Positions 37,612 to 49,600 of a stretch of DNA of 64,000 nt are shown here, in pieces. The notes beneath the pieces are model-generated. The model was not told the DNA's origin. It was given only the letters and a program-made list of their open reading frames with translations, and searched no databases. Position numbers and translations under genes: made by a program. Source of the stretch: Tricholomella constricta (lineage: Eukaryota > Basidiomycota > Agaricomycetes > Agaricales > Lyophyllaceae); NCBI GenBank assembly GCA_013368375.1, contig JAACJP010000013.1, positions 496,001-560,000 on the forward strand, read 5' to 3'. Each line of letters starts with the position of its first letter. Within the stretch, counting starts at the first letter, position 1.

Positions 37612-38889
37612 ATGTTTCCTCCGTCCATGGGCACACGTTCCGAGCACGCCGCCCCTGACGCAGATGCGTCCATCAGACTGACAGACACAGACGCGGCCAT
37701 CGCACGGCTCTCCGCTGTGCAAAAAGGATACATTCACGACCCATACATCAAGCACTTTGTGCCCCGAGCGCATCTGCAGCAGCCCCGGCCCCCGCTGATC
37801 AACGTCGGCACGTTCGTGCGGGGTATCGCGATCGATGAGCTGGTGGATCAGTGGCTCGCGACGGCGAGCCGCACAGGAAAGCAATGCCAGATCGTAAGCC
37901 TGGGCGCTGGGAGCGATACACGGTACTGGCGGGTCGCGGTACGTGTTTCTTTCTGATATTGCTGCAGCCTCTTTCTCATGCGCTGCGTAGCAAGACTGGC
38001 ACGCATAAAGATGCTCTCGCAACTTATATCGAGGTTGATTTTCCGGAGGTCACCACAAAGAAAGCGATGGCGATTCGGAAGAGCAAAGACCTTAGTGCAA
38101 TCTTGGGGTCTTCTCCCAGTGATATCCGATTGGGTGCGTACAGTCAAGGCAATCATTTCGTATTCTGTTGATATACGTTACAAGGTCATGGCGGTATGGC
38201 TCTGCATGCTCCAAAGTACCATGTACTTCCGGCCGATCTGAGACTTCCGCCAGCCACGACGCTGAGCAGTCTTCTGGCGACGCCGGACGAGACAGGGGGT
38301 AGCCCAATCTTGTCTCCCTTGCTCCCTACGCTCCTCCTCTTTGAATGCGTGCTTGTATATATGGACCCATCGTCCTCGGACGACCTCCTGCGATGGTTCG
38401 TGGATTATTTCTCTGCCAAAGATACGCCACTTGGAGCTGTTGTGTACGAGATGTTTGGATTAGAAGATGCGTTTGGAAAGGTGATGGTCAATAACCTCAA
38501 GGTACGCGCCGTTTGATCCCCATAAGGCACGCTCTGACACCAGCGCAGTCAAGGAATGTGTCGCTTCCCGGTGCCGGGCCATATCCCACAATACAAACAC
38601 TCCCGCGGAGGTTTCTAAACACAGGTTTTAGCGCAGCCCGCGCCCTGACCCTCCGCGAGATCCGAAGGACTTGTATTGCTCCTGAGGAGCTCCAAAGGTA
38701 CACGAACTACGGAACCTTGCCAGGCCTCACTGACGCCCAGTCTCAAGGTTGTCGACACTGGAGATGCTGGACGAGGTAGAAGAGCTAGACCTCGTGCTTG
38801 AACACTATGCCGTGACATGGGGCTTACTCGCCCCTGCGCCTGACGTACATACATCATGGGGTGGATGGGGGCTTAGGGAACAGCATTGA
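37612..38889 (+). CDS. PPM1: leucine carboxyl methyltransferase 1 (PP2A methyltransferase)
   Basis: Methylates the C-terminal leucine of the PP2A catalytic subunit using S-adenosylmethionine, which controls PP2A holoenzyme assembly. The start MFPPSMGTRS at 37612 precedes GYIHDPYIKHFVP and PLINVGTFVRG. The SAM motif IVSLGAGSDTRYWR is at about 37892-37934. An intron lies at about 37938-38000. YIEVDFPEVTTKKAMAIRKS, typical of the family, follows at about 38025. The LLFECVLVYMDP motif is at about 38335-38366, then VVYEMFGLEDAFGKVMVNNL. Introns near 38500-38550 and 38697-38747 lead to LEMLDEVEELDLVLEHYAVT and a stop at 38887-38889. About 350 residues, the expected size. Confidence 0.9.
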
Positions 38890-39484
38890 TATGAATAAAA
38901 TGTGTCGCTGTTGATAAATGATCTGAAAAAGGTATCAGCGTGCGGTTCCGATGTGAGTGAAACGGTGACGAGTCAGAGAGAAGATAAAATGTCTGCGTGC
39001 AGACGAAATCACACAGGAGCGCCGGAGGCCTCGGGTCATACAGTACTAGTGTAGTGATACAAGAATTCATCAGGGATTTCTAACGGGAGAGGGACTTACA
39101 TGGCAGTTCGGGTCAGAGGCTGGGGCGGCGGCAGCGGTGCTACGTACAGGAGTGCACGGGGTCCTTACGTGAGAAATTTGGCCAAAAATTGAGGCTGCTT
39201 GTTGTCCTTGTCCCTCGTCCTTGCCTACAGGACAGACATCTCCCTTTGCCGGATCGCTCCCTAGCGTCCGTAGCTCCCTTTCTTCTTAGACGTATATCCA
39301 GCTGCTTTCTCGCCTGCTGGCAGGTCATTTTTGACGACCCACCACGCGCGACTCAGAGATCCCAACTCATCCGAAAAAAAGCAAAATTCACCCGAGAAAT
39401 ATCGCTTTCCTCGCACAATTCGTAAGCCTTTCTGTATCTTGCCCTCGTTATTAACCTCTAAGAGTGCTCAAATGCCCCTCTAGA
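38890..39484. other. 5' region of eIF4G with a probable 5' UTR intron
   Basis: No coding sequence seen. A GTAAGC donor at 39422 and a CCTCTAG acceptor ending at 39483, one base before the eIF4G start codon, suggest an intron within the leader. The rest is promoter and 3' UTR of the preceding gene. Confidence 0.5.
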
Positions 39485-42400
39485 ATGAGCAAATCTTCAA
39501 CTGCATCAGCACCGAAGCCCCAGCTCCCGACAAAGTCTGCTTGGTCAAAGGGTCCGCCCCAGAACACCTCAGCGCCCTCTCCCCGCTCCCAGTCTCCAGT
39601 CCCGTCTACACCCGTTCACCAGACACATTCAAGACGTCCCAGTACTCTCGGTCAAGGTGTTCCCATAAAGGATGGTGTCACAGTACCTCGCGGTAACGTT
39701 GGAGCGCTAAAACAAAGTGAGTGTGGCGGTGTAGACGCAGCGTCAGCCTCAACAGCTTCCTTACGTTTTCCCCTTGTTGTATTAGGTTCGGCTGTTATCT
39801 TTGGATCCATAGATGATGACTCTGCGCCAATATCTTCCTCGCCCGCCGCCGCACCACCCATTAAATCCGAGGGTGTAAAGACCTTTGGATCGGTGCCTGC
39901 AACAATGGGCCATGTCAATGGCAAATCTTCCATCTCATCGAGGCCATCGTTGGCCCCATCGTCATCTTCATCCTCGTCGACACCTTCCCAATCAGTACCC
40001 CCAACCCCTTCTAAGCCCGCAAAAGTGGACATCATGAAGATGTTCCAAAATCCGTCATCGGCACCGTCCTCATCAACACCGTCAGACACCTCTTCTCCTT
40101 CTCTCCGCCCCTCCAATCTACCCGCACAGTCATCATCACAGCCGCCGCAAAGCCAAGGCCCCCCTCCGACCCAACCTTCACAGCTGGGCCCTCATCCATA
40201 TACGCCGTTTGTTCCAGTTGGCCGCCCGCAACAGCAAAATTATGGCCCAGGCGGTGGGCCTCGATCTCCGGTAACTTCACGTCAAATGCCTAACGGTAGC
40301 GGTCCTCGCTCACAAGGCGGTCCGAATGGCGGACCTTCTCAAATGCCGTCGGGCCTTTCAAGCCCACGATTAGGACATCATCCTCACACAGGGCCGCCCT
40401 CGGGCATGCCTCCTCCTTCTAACATGCAGCCTCAAATGCAACCCCAAATGCAACCGCAGATGCCGGTACCTGGATGGCCAAATTATCCAAATTACTACGT
40501 AAGTCAAGCTGCTCGCATGTTCTTTGTGTAAACTGACGTGCTATCTTCATAAAGTATCAAGGGATGCCTGAGCAACACTATTATGGCGCACCATGGTACA
40601 CTCATATGACTCCGCAGATGCAACCCCAACCTCAACACCCGCATCCCCACCATCCTCCCCCTCCCGGGGGCCAGCATGGCCCGCCCCACAACGGTTTGCC
40701 CATGTCGCCCCGCAGTCAACCTCCCACCCTCCCGCCTGGCACCCCCACCCAGACTCATGCGGTACCCAGCGTGCATGCTCCTCATGCTCCCCCGCCACAT
40801 TCCCACTCCCATTCCGCCTCCAACAGCATCAGTATTACCTCCCCTCCCCCAACGCCCTCCACGGCCACAGGTGCACGCCTGAACGCCAACTCCTCCGCCT
40901 TTGTTCCGGGTCCTCGTAGCAAGGTCACGCTCAAGAACGCAGAAGGGCTTGAACTTGACATCAACTCAATGAAAGCTCAGACAGCAATTTCTGCCAATAC
41001 TTCCGGTTCCTCCTCTCCTGGCCAACGGTCTGGGTTGAGACAAGGCAGTCCCAGCACTGTTGCTGCTGCGACAACGCGGCCGCGACCCACAAGCATCAGG
41101 ATGGAGACCGAGGAGCAGCGGCGGAAGCGACTTGCGGAGGAAGAGGAAAAGGAAAAAGAAAAGGCCAAGGTGAAAGCTGAGGCTGAGGAGAAGGTGAAGA
41201 AAGAGAAGGAAGAAAAGGAGAGGAAAGAGAAAGAAGAGGCGGAGAAGAAGCGAAAAGAGGAAGAGGAGAAAGTGGCTGAGCGTGTACGAAAGGAGGAGGA
41301 AGAGAAAGAGCGGATACGGAAAGTGGAGGAGGCCGAGAAGGAGCGCGTCAGGAAGGAGGACGAGGAGAAGGAGCGTATACGCAAGGAAGAGGAACACAAG
41401 GTGAAGGAGGAAGAGGCAGAGAAGGAGCGTGCTAAGAAAGAGGAAGTAGAGAAGGAGCGGCTGCGCAAGGAGGAAGAGGCAGAAAAGGAGCGTCTCCGCT
41501 TGCAGGAGGACGAGGCGGCCAAAGCTGCGGCTGATGCCACTGCTCTCGAGTCCACAGCGCCCAAAGTCGCTTCTGAAGCTATGAAGGAAGAAGGCGAAGT
41601 CCCTGAGACAGAGGAGCCTGCTCAAGAGGTGCTTGTTGAGACCAACAAAGAGAAATCTAGAGAATCCCTGCGTATCAACACCGCTACCTCTCCTCTCCTC
41701 GACTTCCCGAAGAAGCGGCCTGGCCCTCTCGATCTTTCAAACACCAAGAACGAAAACATTGCCCAGCCCCTTCCCTCTGCTCTCTCCACTGCGAGGCACA
41801 TTGAAAGCCTCGAGAGTGTGTCTTATCCTGAAGGCATCAAGAGTCCCGCGACGGATCTCAATCGCGATGCCAAAGACGGAAAGTTCAGGTAATTTAGATT
41901 GCTTTTTTGTTTCAAGGCCGCACAGTAACATTCGCCCCATTATTTTAGATATGACCGCGGCTTCTTACTACAATTCATGGAACTCTGCAAGGAGAAGCCC
42001 GATAACCTTCCTCCCATGGAAGCGTTAGGCCTCGTCGGCGATTTATCTGGTCATGCCATGTCTCGGGGAGGCTCTGGCCGCCAAAGGCCAGGTTCCAGTG
42101 CTTCCGCTCCTTCGAGACAGGCTTCTGTCGGACTGGGCCTCTCATCTGGCTTCAGTAAGTCTGGAGGAGCGAACCTCTTCAGCATGGGCAACTTCGGCAG
42201 CGCTTCCAAGCTCAGCAGCGACGAGCGCTTCAACCTCGCTAATGCTAACCGCTCTGTGTCCGTCAGCGGCGGGCCTATGCCCTTTGGACGGCCTTCTCCG
42301 ATGCAACGGACGGCCAGCCAAGGTGGTGTCGGTGGGACACCCATGTCCAGTAATCGCACCCGCAGCAAACGTGGCGAAAAGCGTGGTGATGGTAACAAAG

Positions 42401-44421
42401 CTGGAGGCGGACAGCAGCATGGGTTCGGCCACGGACAGTCGAGCATGGGTCAGACCATGTCTATGGAGCCGGTTGTGCCTCTACAAGTGACGGCCAACCG
42501 TTGGGATAGGAAAGTCGTGGGCCAAGTGGACCCCGACTCGCCTGAGATCGTTGACCGCAAGGTCAAGGGTCTGCTTAACAAGCTCACCATGGAGAAGTTC
42601 GACTCCATCTCGGACCAGATCATCACATGGGCAAACAAATCGGAAAGGGAGAAGGATGGAAGGACACTCATCCAGGTCATCAGGCTCGTTTTCGAGAAGG
42701 CGACGGACGAGGCGACATGGTCCGAGATGTATGCCCGCCTGTGTAGGAAGATGATGGAGCGTATCAGTCCACAGGTGCAAGATGACGGTATCAAGAACGC
42801 GGAGGGCAAGCCCATCACCGGTGGTCAGCTCTTCCGCAAGTACCTGCTGAATAGGTGTCAGGAGGACTTTGAGCGTGGATGGGTCGCCAAAGAGGCCACT
42901 GCTGCCGCCGCTGCCACGAAGGCGTTGGAGGATCAGGCCGCCAAGGCTGCTCATGACAAGAACAAGGAGGACGGTGGCGACGAGATCGTTCTCTACTCAG
43001 ACGAATACTATGCCGCGCAGAAGGCGAAGCGCCAGGGTCTCGGTTTGATCAAATTCATCGGAGAGCTGTTCAAACTCCAGATGCTTACAGAGCGCATCAT
43101 GCACGAGTGCGTGAAGAAACTGCTTGGGAACGTCGAGAATCCTGAGGAAGAGGAAATCGAGAGCTTATGCAAATTGCTTTCGACTGTCGGCGCTATCCTT
43201 GATACGCCCAAGGCCCGCGCGCACATGGATGTCTACTTCTCACGAATGAAGGAGTTGACGAAGAGCCAGAACGTCAGCGCACGTATGCAATTCATGTTGC
43301 AGGTATGTATGACTTTCCATACGGTCTTTTATTGCGTTCCTTAGCTCATTGAACCTTGTAGGATGTCCTGGAACTTCGCGAGCGGAAGTGGATCACCCGC
43401 AATGCAGTTGCGGCACCTACAACGATCGCCCAAATCCACGAAGCTGTAAGTAATCTATCCACGGAAACGTTGTTTGACGACTCACGCGACGATCAACCAG
43501 GCCGCTAAAGAGAAGGCCACAGCAGAGAAAGAGTCCTACCAGCGCCAAATCAGCATGTCCCGCGGAGGTTCACGGCGCGGCGGTGATCGGGGCGATTATC
43601 CTCAAATCGGTCCAGACGGTTGGGCAGTCGCTGGTGGCAATGGACCCCCTCGTCCTCCTCCCAAAGCTGGAGACCTATCCAATTTTGGCAAGATCACCAA
43701 GAATACTGCTATGACTTTCGGTCCCAGCAGCGTGTTCGCTGGCAAGAAGGAGAGCAAGCGGGAATCTATCTCACGTACAAGCTCGAGTTCGAATATGTTC
43801 TCTATGCTTAGCCAGAACGCTGAACCGGCGGCGGAGCCCAAAGGTACTGTCTTCCCCTCCTTTTCAAGCTCTGCGCCTCATGTATCGCCAACAGCACCAG
43901 AGCCGCAGCGGAAACGCATTGTCCTTCAGCCCCGGACGAAACCGACAGAGGACAGCGATGCACCTGCTAACAAGTCGGAGTCTGAGAATGAAGAAGAAGA
44001 GACGCCGGCCGAGATGAGTGAGGAACAGGCCAAGAAGAAAATCGACGAAGACTTGAAGGAGTTCTTCGCCGTTCGAAACTTGGACGAAGCAGACCTGTAC
44101 TTCTCGGGTCTCCCTGCCATTCACCACTTCAGGCTTGTCGACAAGCTTACCTCGCGTGCCGTCGAAGCAAAGGAAGCCGATGCCCTGCTCCTCGCACAGT
44201 TCTTCGCCCGTGCGGTGGAAAAGGAATTGTGCTCTACTGCCGCATTCGAGGAAGGCCTTATGCCCATCGCGGAGATCATCGACGACATTGCGATCGACGC
44301 GCCGAAAGCTCTGGGCCTGTTCGCCACTGTCGTGAAGGCTGTTGGGCTTGACGAGGAGCGGAGGACGCGGCTTGCGTCCAAGTCCATGGACAGCGAACAA
44401 CTTCTTGCTCTGCTATCATAG
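39485..44421 (+). CDS. translation initiation factor eIF4G
   Basis: Cytoplasmic scaffold that joins cap-binding eIF4E, helicase eIF4A and, through other partners, the ribosome. The start MSKSSTASAPKPQLPTKSAW at 39485 begins a long Ser/Pro-rich N-terminus. Introns are at 39717-39785, 40499-40554, 41889-41948, 43303-43361 and 43446-43500. The middle contains Gln/Pro/His-rich sequence with MQPQ repeats and a KEEE-rich charged helix of about 140 residues (41100-41520). The eIF4E-binding motif YDRGFLL (Y-x4-L-phi) opens the exon at 41949. The MIF4G domain covers about 42555-43300 (VKGLLNKLTMEKFDSISDQI to FMLQ). A Gly/Ser-rich linker with PQIGPDGWAVAGG follows. The MA3 domain covers about 44020-44421 (ADLYFSGLPAIHHFRLVDKL to QLLALLS). 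All domains are intact, so this is the parent of the array downstream. Confidence 0.94.
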
Positions 44422-44769
44422 AGTCTCATAATAGTCCCGCATTGAATGCATCTAGTATCTTTCTGTTTGCTCTCGTCATCTTCAGTCCCATTTCCTCATC
44501 TTTTACTCTTTTTGGCATTTGTTTCTTTTCACATCATGCACCCACGTTCGTTTGTATTATTCCCCCGTTGATGGTGGTACACAGGTACTTACAAGCAACG
44601 TAGTCTGTTAGCACGCTGAATGCATTACAGTAGTCCTGGACGTTCGAGATGAGCGTTCGAGTTTCCCGCATCGCATCCCATCAACAATCGCTTGTTTCAC
44701 TCTCTACCTAAGTACCTTGATGCTGATCCATCAATTTCAACACCAAACACCGTGACCTCGCAACTAATA

Positions 44770-45168
44770 GTCGTCCTCAATTTACAGTTTATTTCTCAGT
44801 TTATTTCTTGGCCGAGTCGTGAGCGGATGATACTGGTCCTGCCAAGGCCTCTGTCGGACTTGAACTACAATCTGGCCGGGGTGCCGAATTTTGCAGCAAT
44901 CGCCCCACGGTCGGGCTGCTAACGGTTATAGAGCCAAAATGTGTGATATTCAGTGGGCCTGGCCATACAGTATACGTGGTGTTGATTTGATTAGTGAAAA
45001 ACGGGAAATGTCTAGTCAGACACGTAGACTTCACTTCTCGTGCCACAGTCGGCACAACAACTCAAATATCTCCGCAAAAGCCTTTTCACTGTACCATGTG
45101 GTCCATCAACTCGTGTGCCTGAGTACCAAGAAATAAACTGGCGAAATAAACTGCAAATTGAGGACGAC
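44770..45168. mobile_element. MITE-like element with terminal inverted repeats and TA target duplication
   Basis: The left end (about 44770-44812) and right end (about 45127-45168) are inverted copies of about 42 bases with few mismatches and one indel, beginning GTCGTCCTCAATTT on each strand. TA flanks both ends (44768-44769 and 45169-45170), as left by Tc1/mariner-type transposases. The 399-base interior has no coding potential, so it would be non-autonomous. It lies just after the eIF4G 3' UTR. Confidence 0.68.
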
Positions 45169-45267
45169 TAATTGAGCCGCCATTTCAGCTCGTCTACTTG
45201 ATCGCATTCCATGTTCCTGCCAAAAACGCTGATATATAGAGGAGAGAACGCAATCTTTTGCATGACA

Positions 45268-45834
45268 TTATCTACTACATGGCCGCCCCGGGCCCTCGAC
45301 ATGGTTGTTGACGATTCTGGCACAAATATATGCTTCACAGGTTCCTAGGCTTCGGGGCCTTCCGATGGACATGGAAACTTTGGTTCTACTATCAGGGCAC
45401 CATACATTCAACAAGTACAACCAACACACGTTCAGGACTACGTCGATGAAATTCAAAATACCGTCATCGCAGACGGAATAAACGGTTGAATACACTCCGT
45501 CCCTCTTCCATATCGGAGAGAAGTCTGGCCCACCCGTTTGGGTGTAATTCTGTGGTGTCGACCGTGATATGACCTCACTGAACCCAAGGCCTTCAATCCA
45601 CAGCATCATATTACAACTCCTTTCACCCAACCAAGTCGACTCAGAACTCCCTTTTTCCCAGCATTGCCGCCCATTCCGAACGTTCGGCCTATCATTGCAC
45701 TGCCTCGTTTGACGTGCCGTTCTCTTCACATCCAATTCCAGGATACTCAATAAACAGCCGGCAGAATAGGCGAATATGGTCGAAATATTCACACCGACAT
45801 TTGTGGTACGCATCCTATCGAAAGCACTGCACAT
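45268..45834 (-). CDS. uncharacterised open frame, possible orphan gene or fragment
   Basis: A 188-codon open frame without introns, with ten or so Cys and an unusually high Trp/Tyr content (for example NYTQTGGPDFSPIWKRDGVY). The opening residues are not a clear signal peptide. No family is recognised. It could be one exon of a larger gene, a decayed gene or chance. It stands between the MITE and the eIF4G-derived array. Confidence 0.28.
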   Translation of the reverse strand: MCSAFDRMRTTNVGVNISTIFAYSAGCLLSILELDVKRTARQTRQCNDRPNVRNGRQCWEKGSSESTWLGERSCNMMLWIEGLGFSEVISRSTPQNYTQTGGPDFSPIWKRDGVYSTVYSVCDDGILNFIDVVLNVCWLYLLNVWCPDSRTKVSMSIGRPRSLGTCEAYICARIVNNHVEGPGRPCSR

Positions 45835-46185
45835 TAATAATTCAAAATTCTAGCGCTATCAACTATATGTTTTAATGGTTCCGTACATGAAATTCTCTGC
45901 AAAGTGGTGTTGTGAGCTGCCCGCAGCATCCTCCTTCCTATTCTCTGGCCTTTCCTGCTCTCGTTACGCTACCGTTGCAAACTATCACGTCTCGAGCTGC
46001 TGCAACTTCGGGAAGAGTGAGGAAACTCTCATAAATTTGACGTCATACAGTTAGGATATGCTCCAGAGGCATCAATGCCCAATACGACCGCAGCGCATAA
46101 GGAACGCTGATTGGTGGGCGTCAGTGGGCGCTTACTTAGACTCCTACAACTCCAACCACGCTGCGATCAAAGCCTCGCAGCTTCT

Positions 46186-46608
46186 TGTTCTCGTCGACGA
46201 TGAACGAGCCACTTTCAACATCCACCAGTTCACCATCCACGCTCCAGATTTGTGAAGACGTCCACCAACTGTTGGATGCTCTGTCGATGGAAATTCGAAA
46301 TTTCATTTCTGATCAGATCTTCGCATTGATCAACGCACCAGGGAATAACGGGCGAGCCCTCAAACCCATCATCAGGCTGATTTTCAAGGGAGCAATTGAT
46401 GATGAAGCTCAGTCCGAGGCATGTACTCGTCTTTGCCGGGAGATGATGATGGACATCCGCCTTGAGCTGCAGTACGATGGCGCCAAGGACTCGCAAGGCA
46501 GACGGATAACTGGTGGCCAGCTTTGTTGCGCATACATAATGGACAGTTCTCAAGAACATTTTCGGTGCGTATGGGCCGCTGCTGCCGTCGCCCTTGTTGC
46601 GAAAAGCT
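46186..46608 (+). pseudogene. old, diverged MIF4G fragment of an eIF4G paralogue
   Basis: Reads as the N-terminal half of an MIF4G domain: VHQLLDALSMEIRNFISDQI, then IIRLIFKGAIDDEAQSEA, CTRLCREMMMDIRLEL, and RRITGGQLCCAYIM followed by SSQEHF. Each piece aligns with the parental eIF4G (about 42555-42880) but at far lower identity than the young copy that follows. The frame ends in a stop soon after, and the second half of the domain and all upstream domains are absent. Confidence 0.72.
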
Positions 46609-49600
46609 GAAAACCGGTCATATCAGCAAAGACGATGGCACTCATATCGTCGAGGCTTTCATTCACTCTAAGGAACATCAAGCCGCTCCTGAAGCTGCGA
46701 AAAAAGAAGGCGAAATCCCCGAGACAGAGGAGCCTGCTCAAGAGGTGCTTGTCGAGACTAACAAAAGGAAATCCAGAGAATCCCTGCGTAACAACGCCGA
46801 CTTCCCGAAGAAGAGGCCTGGCCCTCTCGGTTCTAAGAACGGAAACATCGCCCAGCCTTTCCCCTCTGCTCTCTCCACTGCGAAGCACATCGAAAGCCTC
46901 GAAAGTGTGTCTTATCCTGAAGGCATCAAGGGTCCCGCGATGCCAAACACGGAAAGTTCAGGTATTTTAATCGCATTTTGGTCTCAAGGACGCACAGTAA
47001 CATTCGCCTTATTTGAGGTACGACCGTGGCTTCTTACTACAGTTCAGGGAACTCTGCAAGGAGAAGCCCGATAACCTTCTTCCTATGGAAGCGTTAGGCC
47101 TCGTCGGTGATTTATCTGGCCGTGCCATGTATCGGGGAGGCTTTGGCCTTTGGCGGCCAGATCCCGGTGCTGCCGCTCCTTCGCCTGCCTCTGTCGGACT
47201 GGGCCTATCATGTGGCTTCAGTAAGTCTGGAGGAGCGAACCTCTTCAGCATGGGCAACTTCGGCAGCGCTTCCAAGCTCAGCAGTGACGAGCGCTTCAGC
47301 CTCACCAATGCTAACCGCTCTGTGTCTGTCAGCGCCGGTCCTATGCCCTTCGGACGGCCTTCCCCGCTGCAAAGGACGGCCAGCCAAGGTGGTGTCGGTG
47401 GGAAACCCATGTCCAGCAATTGCACCCAGGAGGCTACATCGATGGTCACTCTGTTGCTAGATGCGCTGACCACAGAAAACTTTGACTCCATCTCGGACGA
47501 GTTAATCGCGTGGGCGAACAAATCGGAGAACAAGAACCATGCACAGACAATGAATCAGGTCATTGAAACAGTATTTAATAGGGCGGTGGACGAGGAAATG
47601 AGGTCCGAGATGTATGCCCGCTTGTGCAGGAAGATGATGGAGTGTATCAGTCCAAGGGTGCGGGATGACGGTATCAAGAACGCGGAGGGCAAGCCCATCA
47701 CTGATAGTCAGCTTTTCCGCAAGTTCCTGCTGAATAGATGTCAGGAGGACCTTGAACGTGGATGGGTCGCCAAAGAGGCCACTGCTGCCGCCGCTGCGAT
47801 GAACCCGTTGGAGGATCAGGCTGCCAAGGCTGCTCATGATAAGAACAAGGAGGACGGTGGCGCCGAGATCGTTTTATATTCGGACGAATACCATGCCGCG
47901 CAAAAGGCGAAGCGCCAGGCGCTTGGCCTGATCAAGTTTATCAGGGAGCTTTTCAAGCACCAGTTGCTTCCTAAGCGCATGATTCACGAGTGCCTTCAGA
48001 AACTGCTCGGGAACATCAATGACCCCGACGAGGAGGAAATCGCTAGTCTGTGCAGACTGTTGTCCGATATAGGCGCTAGCCTTGATACACGCGAAGCCCA
48101 CGCCACTTTCGACCTCTACTTTTCGCGTATGAAAGTTCTGGAACGGAGTTCGCAGATTAGTGCACATATCCAATCACAGTTACAGGTAAGGTTCCCTCAA
48201 CTAGATCTCTTCTGGTCCATTGGTTTAATTACGACTCCAGGATGTTATTGAACTTCGTGAACGGAATTGGGCGCCAACTTCTTCACATACAATCTTTGTT
48301 CCGGCCTTTGCGGGACAGTCGTCTTCCTCTTTGACCAACACGACGGCTAGATCGATGGTCACTCTGCTGCTAGATGCGCTGACCACAGAAAACTTTGACT
48401 CCATCTCGGACGAAATCATTGCGTGGGCGAACAAATCGGAGAACGAGAACCATGCACAGACAATGAATCAGGTCATTGAAACAGTATTTAATAGGGCGGT
48501 GGACGAGGAAATGAGGTCCGAGATGTATGCCCGCCTGTGCAGGAAGATGATGGAGCGTATTAGTCCACGGGTGCGGGATGACGGTATCAAGAACGCGAAG
48601 GGCAAGCCCATCACTGGTGGTCAGCTCTTTGGCAAGTTCCTGCTGAGTAGGTGTCAGGAGGACTTTGAACGTGGATGGGTCGCCAAAGAGGCCACTGCTG
48701 CCGCCGCCGCGATGAACCCGTTGGAGGATCAGGCTGCCAAGGCTGCTCATGACAAGAACAAGGAGGACGGTGGCGACGAGATTGTTCTCTACTCGGACAG
48801 ATACTATGCCGCGCAGAAGGCGAAGCGCCAGGGTCTCGGTTTGATCAAGTTCATCGGAGAGTTGTTCAAACTTAAGATGCTTACGGAGCGCATTATGCGC
48901 GAGTGCGTGAAGAAACTGCTTGGGAAGGTCGAGACTCCTGAGGAACAGGAACTCGAGAGCTTGTGCAAACTGCTTTCGACTGTCGGCGCTATCCTTGATA
49001 CGCCTAAGGCCCGCGTGTACATGGATGTCTACTTCTCACGAATGAAGGAGTTGACGAAGAGCCAGAACGTCAGCGCACGTATGCAATTCATGTTGCAGGT
49101 TATGACTTTCCATACCGTCTTTTATTGCGTTCCTTAGCTCATTGAACCTTGTAGGATGTCCTGGAACTTCGCGAGCGGAAGTGGATCATCCGCAATGTTG
49201 CGGCACCTACAACGATCGCCCAAATCCACGAAGCTGTAAGTAATCTATCCATGGAATCGTTGTCTGACGACTCACGCGACGATCAACCAGGCCGCCAAAG
49301 AGAAGGTCACTGCAGAGAAAGAGTCCTACCAGCGCCAGATCAGCGTGTCCCGCGGAGGTTCGCGGCGCGGCGATGATCGGGGCGATTATCCTCAAATCGG
49401 TCCAGACGGTTGGGCAGTCGCTGGTGGCAATAGCCCCCCTCGTCCTCCTCCCGAAGCTGGAGACCTCTCCAATTTTGGCAAGACCACCAAGAATACTGCT
49501 ACGACTTTCGGTCGCAGCAGCGTGTTCGCTGGCAAGAAGGAGAGCAAGCGGGAATCTATCTCGCGTACAAGCTCGAGCTCGGATACGTTCTCTATGCTTA

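Noticed and set aside
40966..41625. Long minus-strand frames opposite the eIF4G charged helix
   Set aside because: They are shadows caused by the repetitive GAG/AAG codons of the sense strand; the product is Leu/Phe-rich low complexity.
43864..44400. Minus-strand frame opposite the MA3 domain, repeated at 49683-50180
   Set aside because: Its apparent duplication is only because the sense strand is duplicated; no family motif on this strand.
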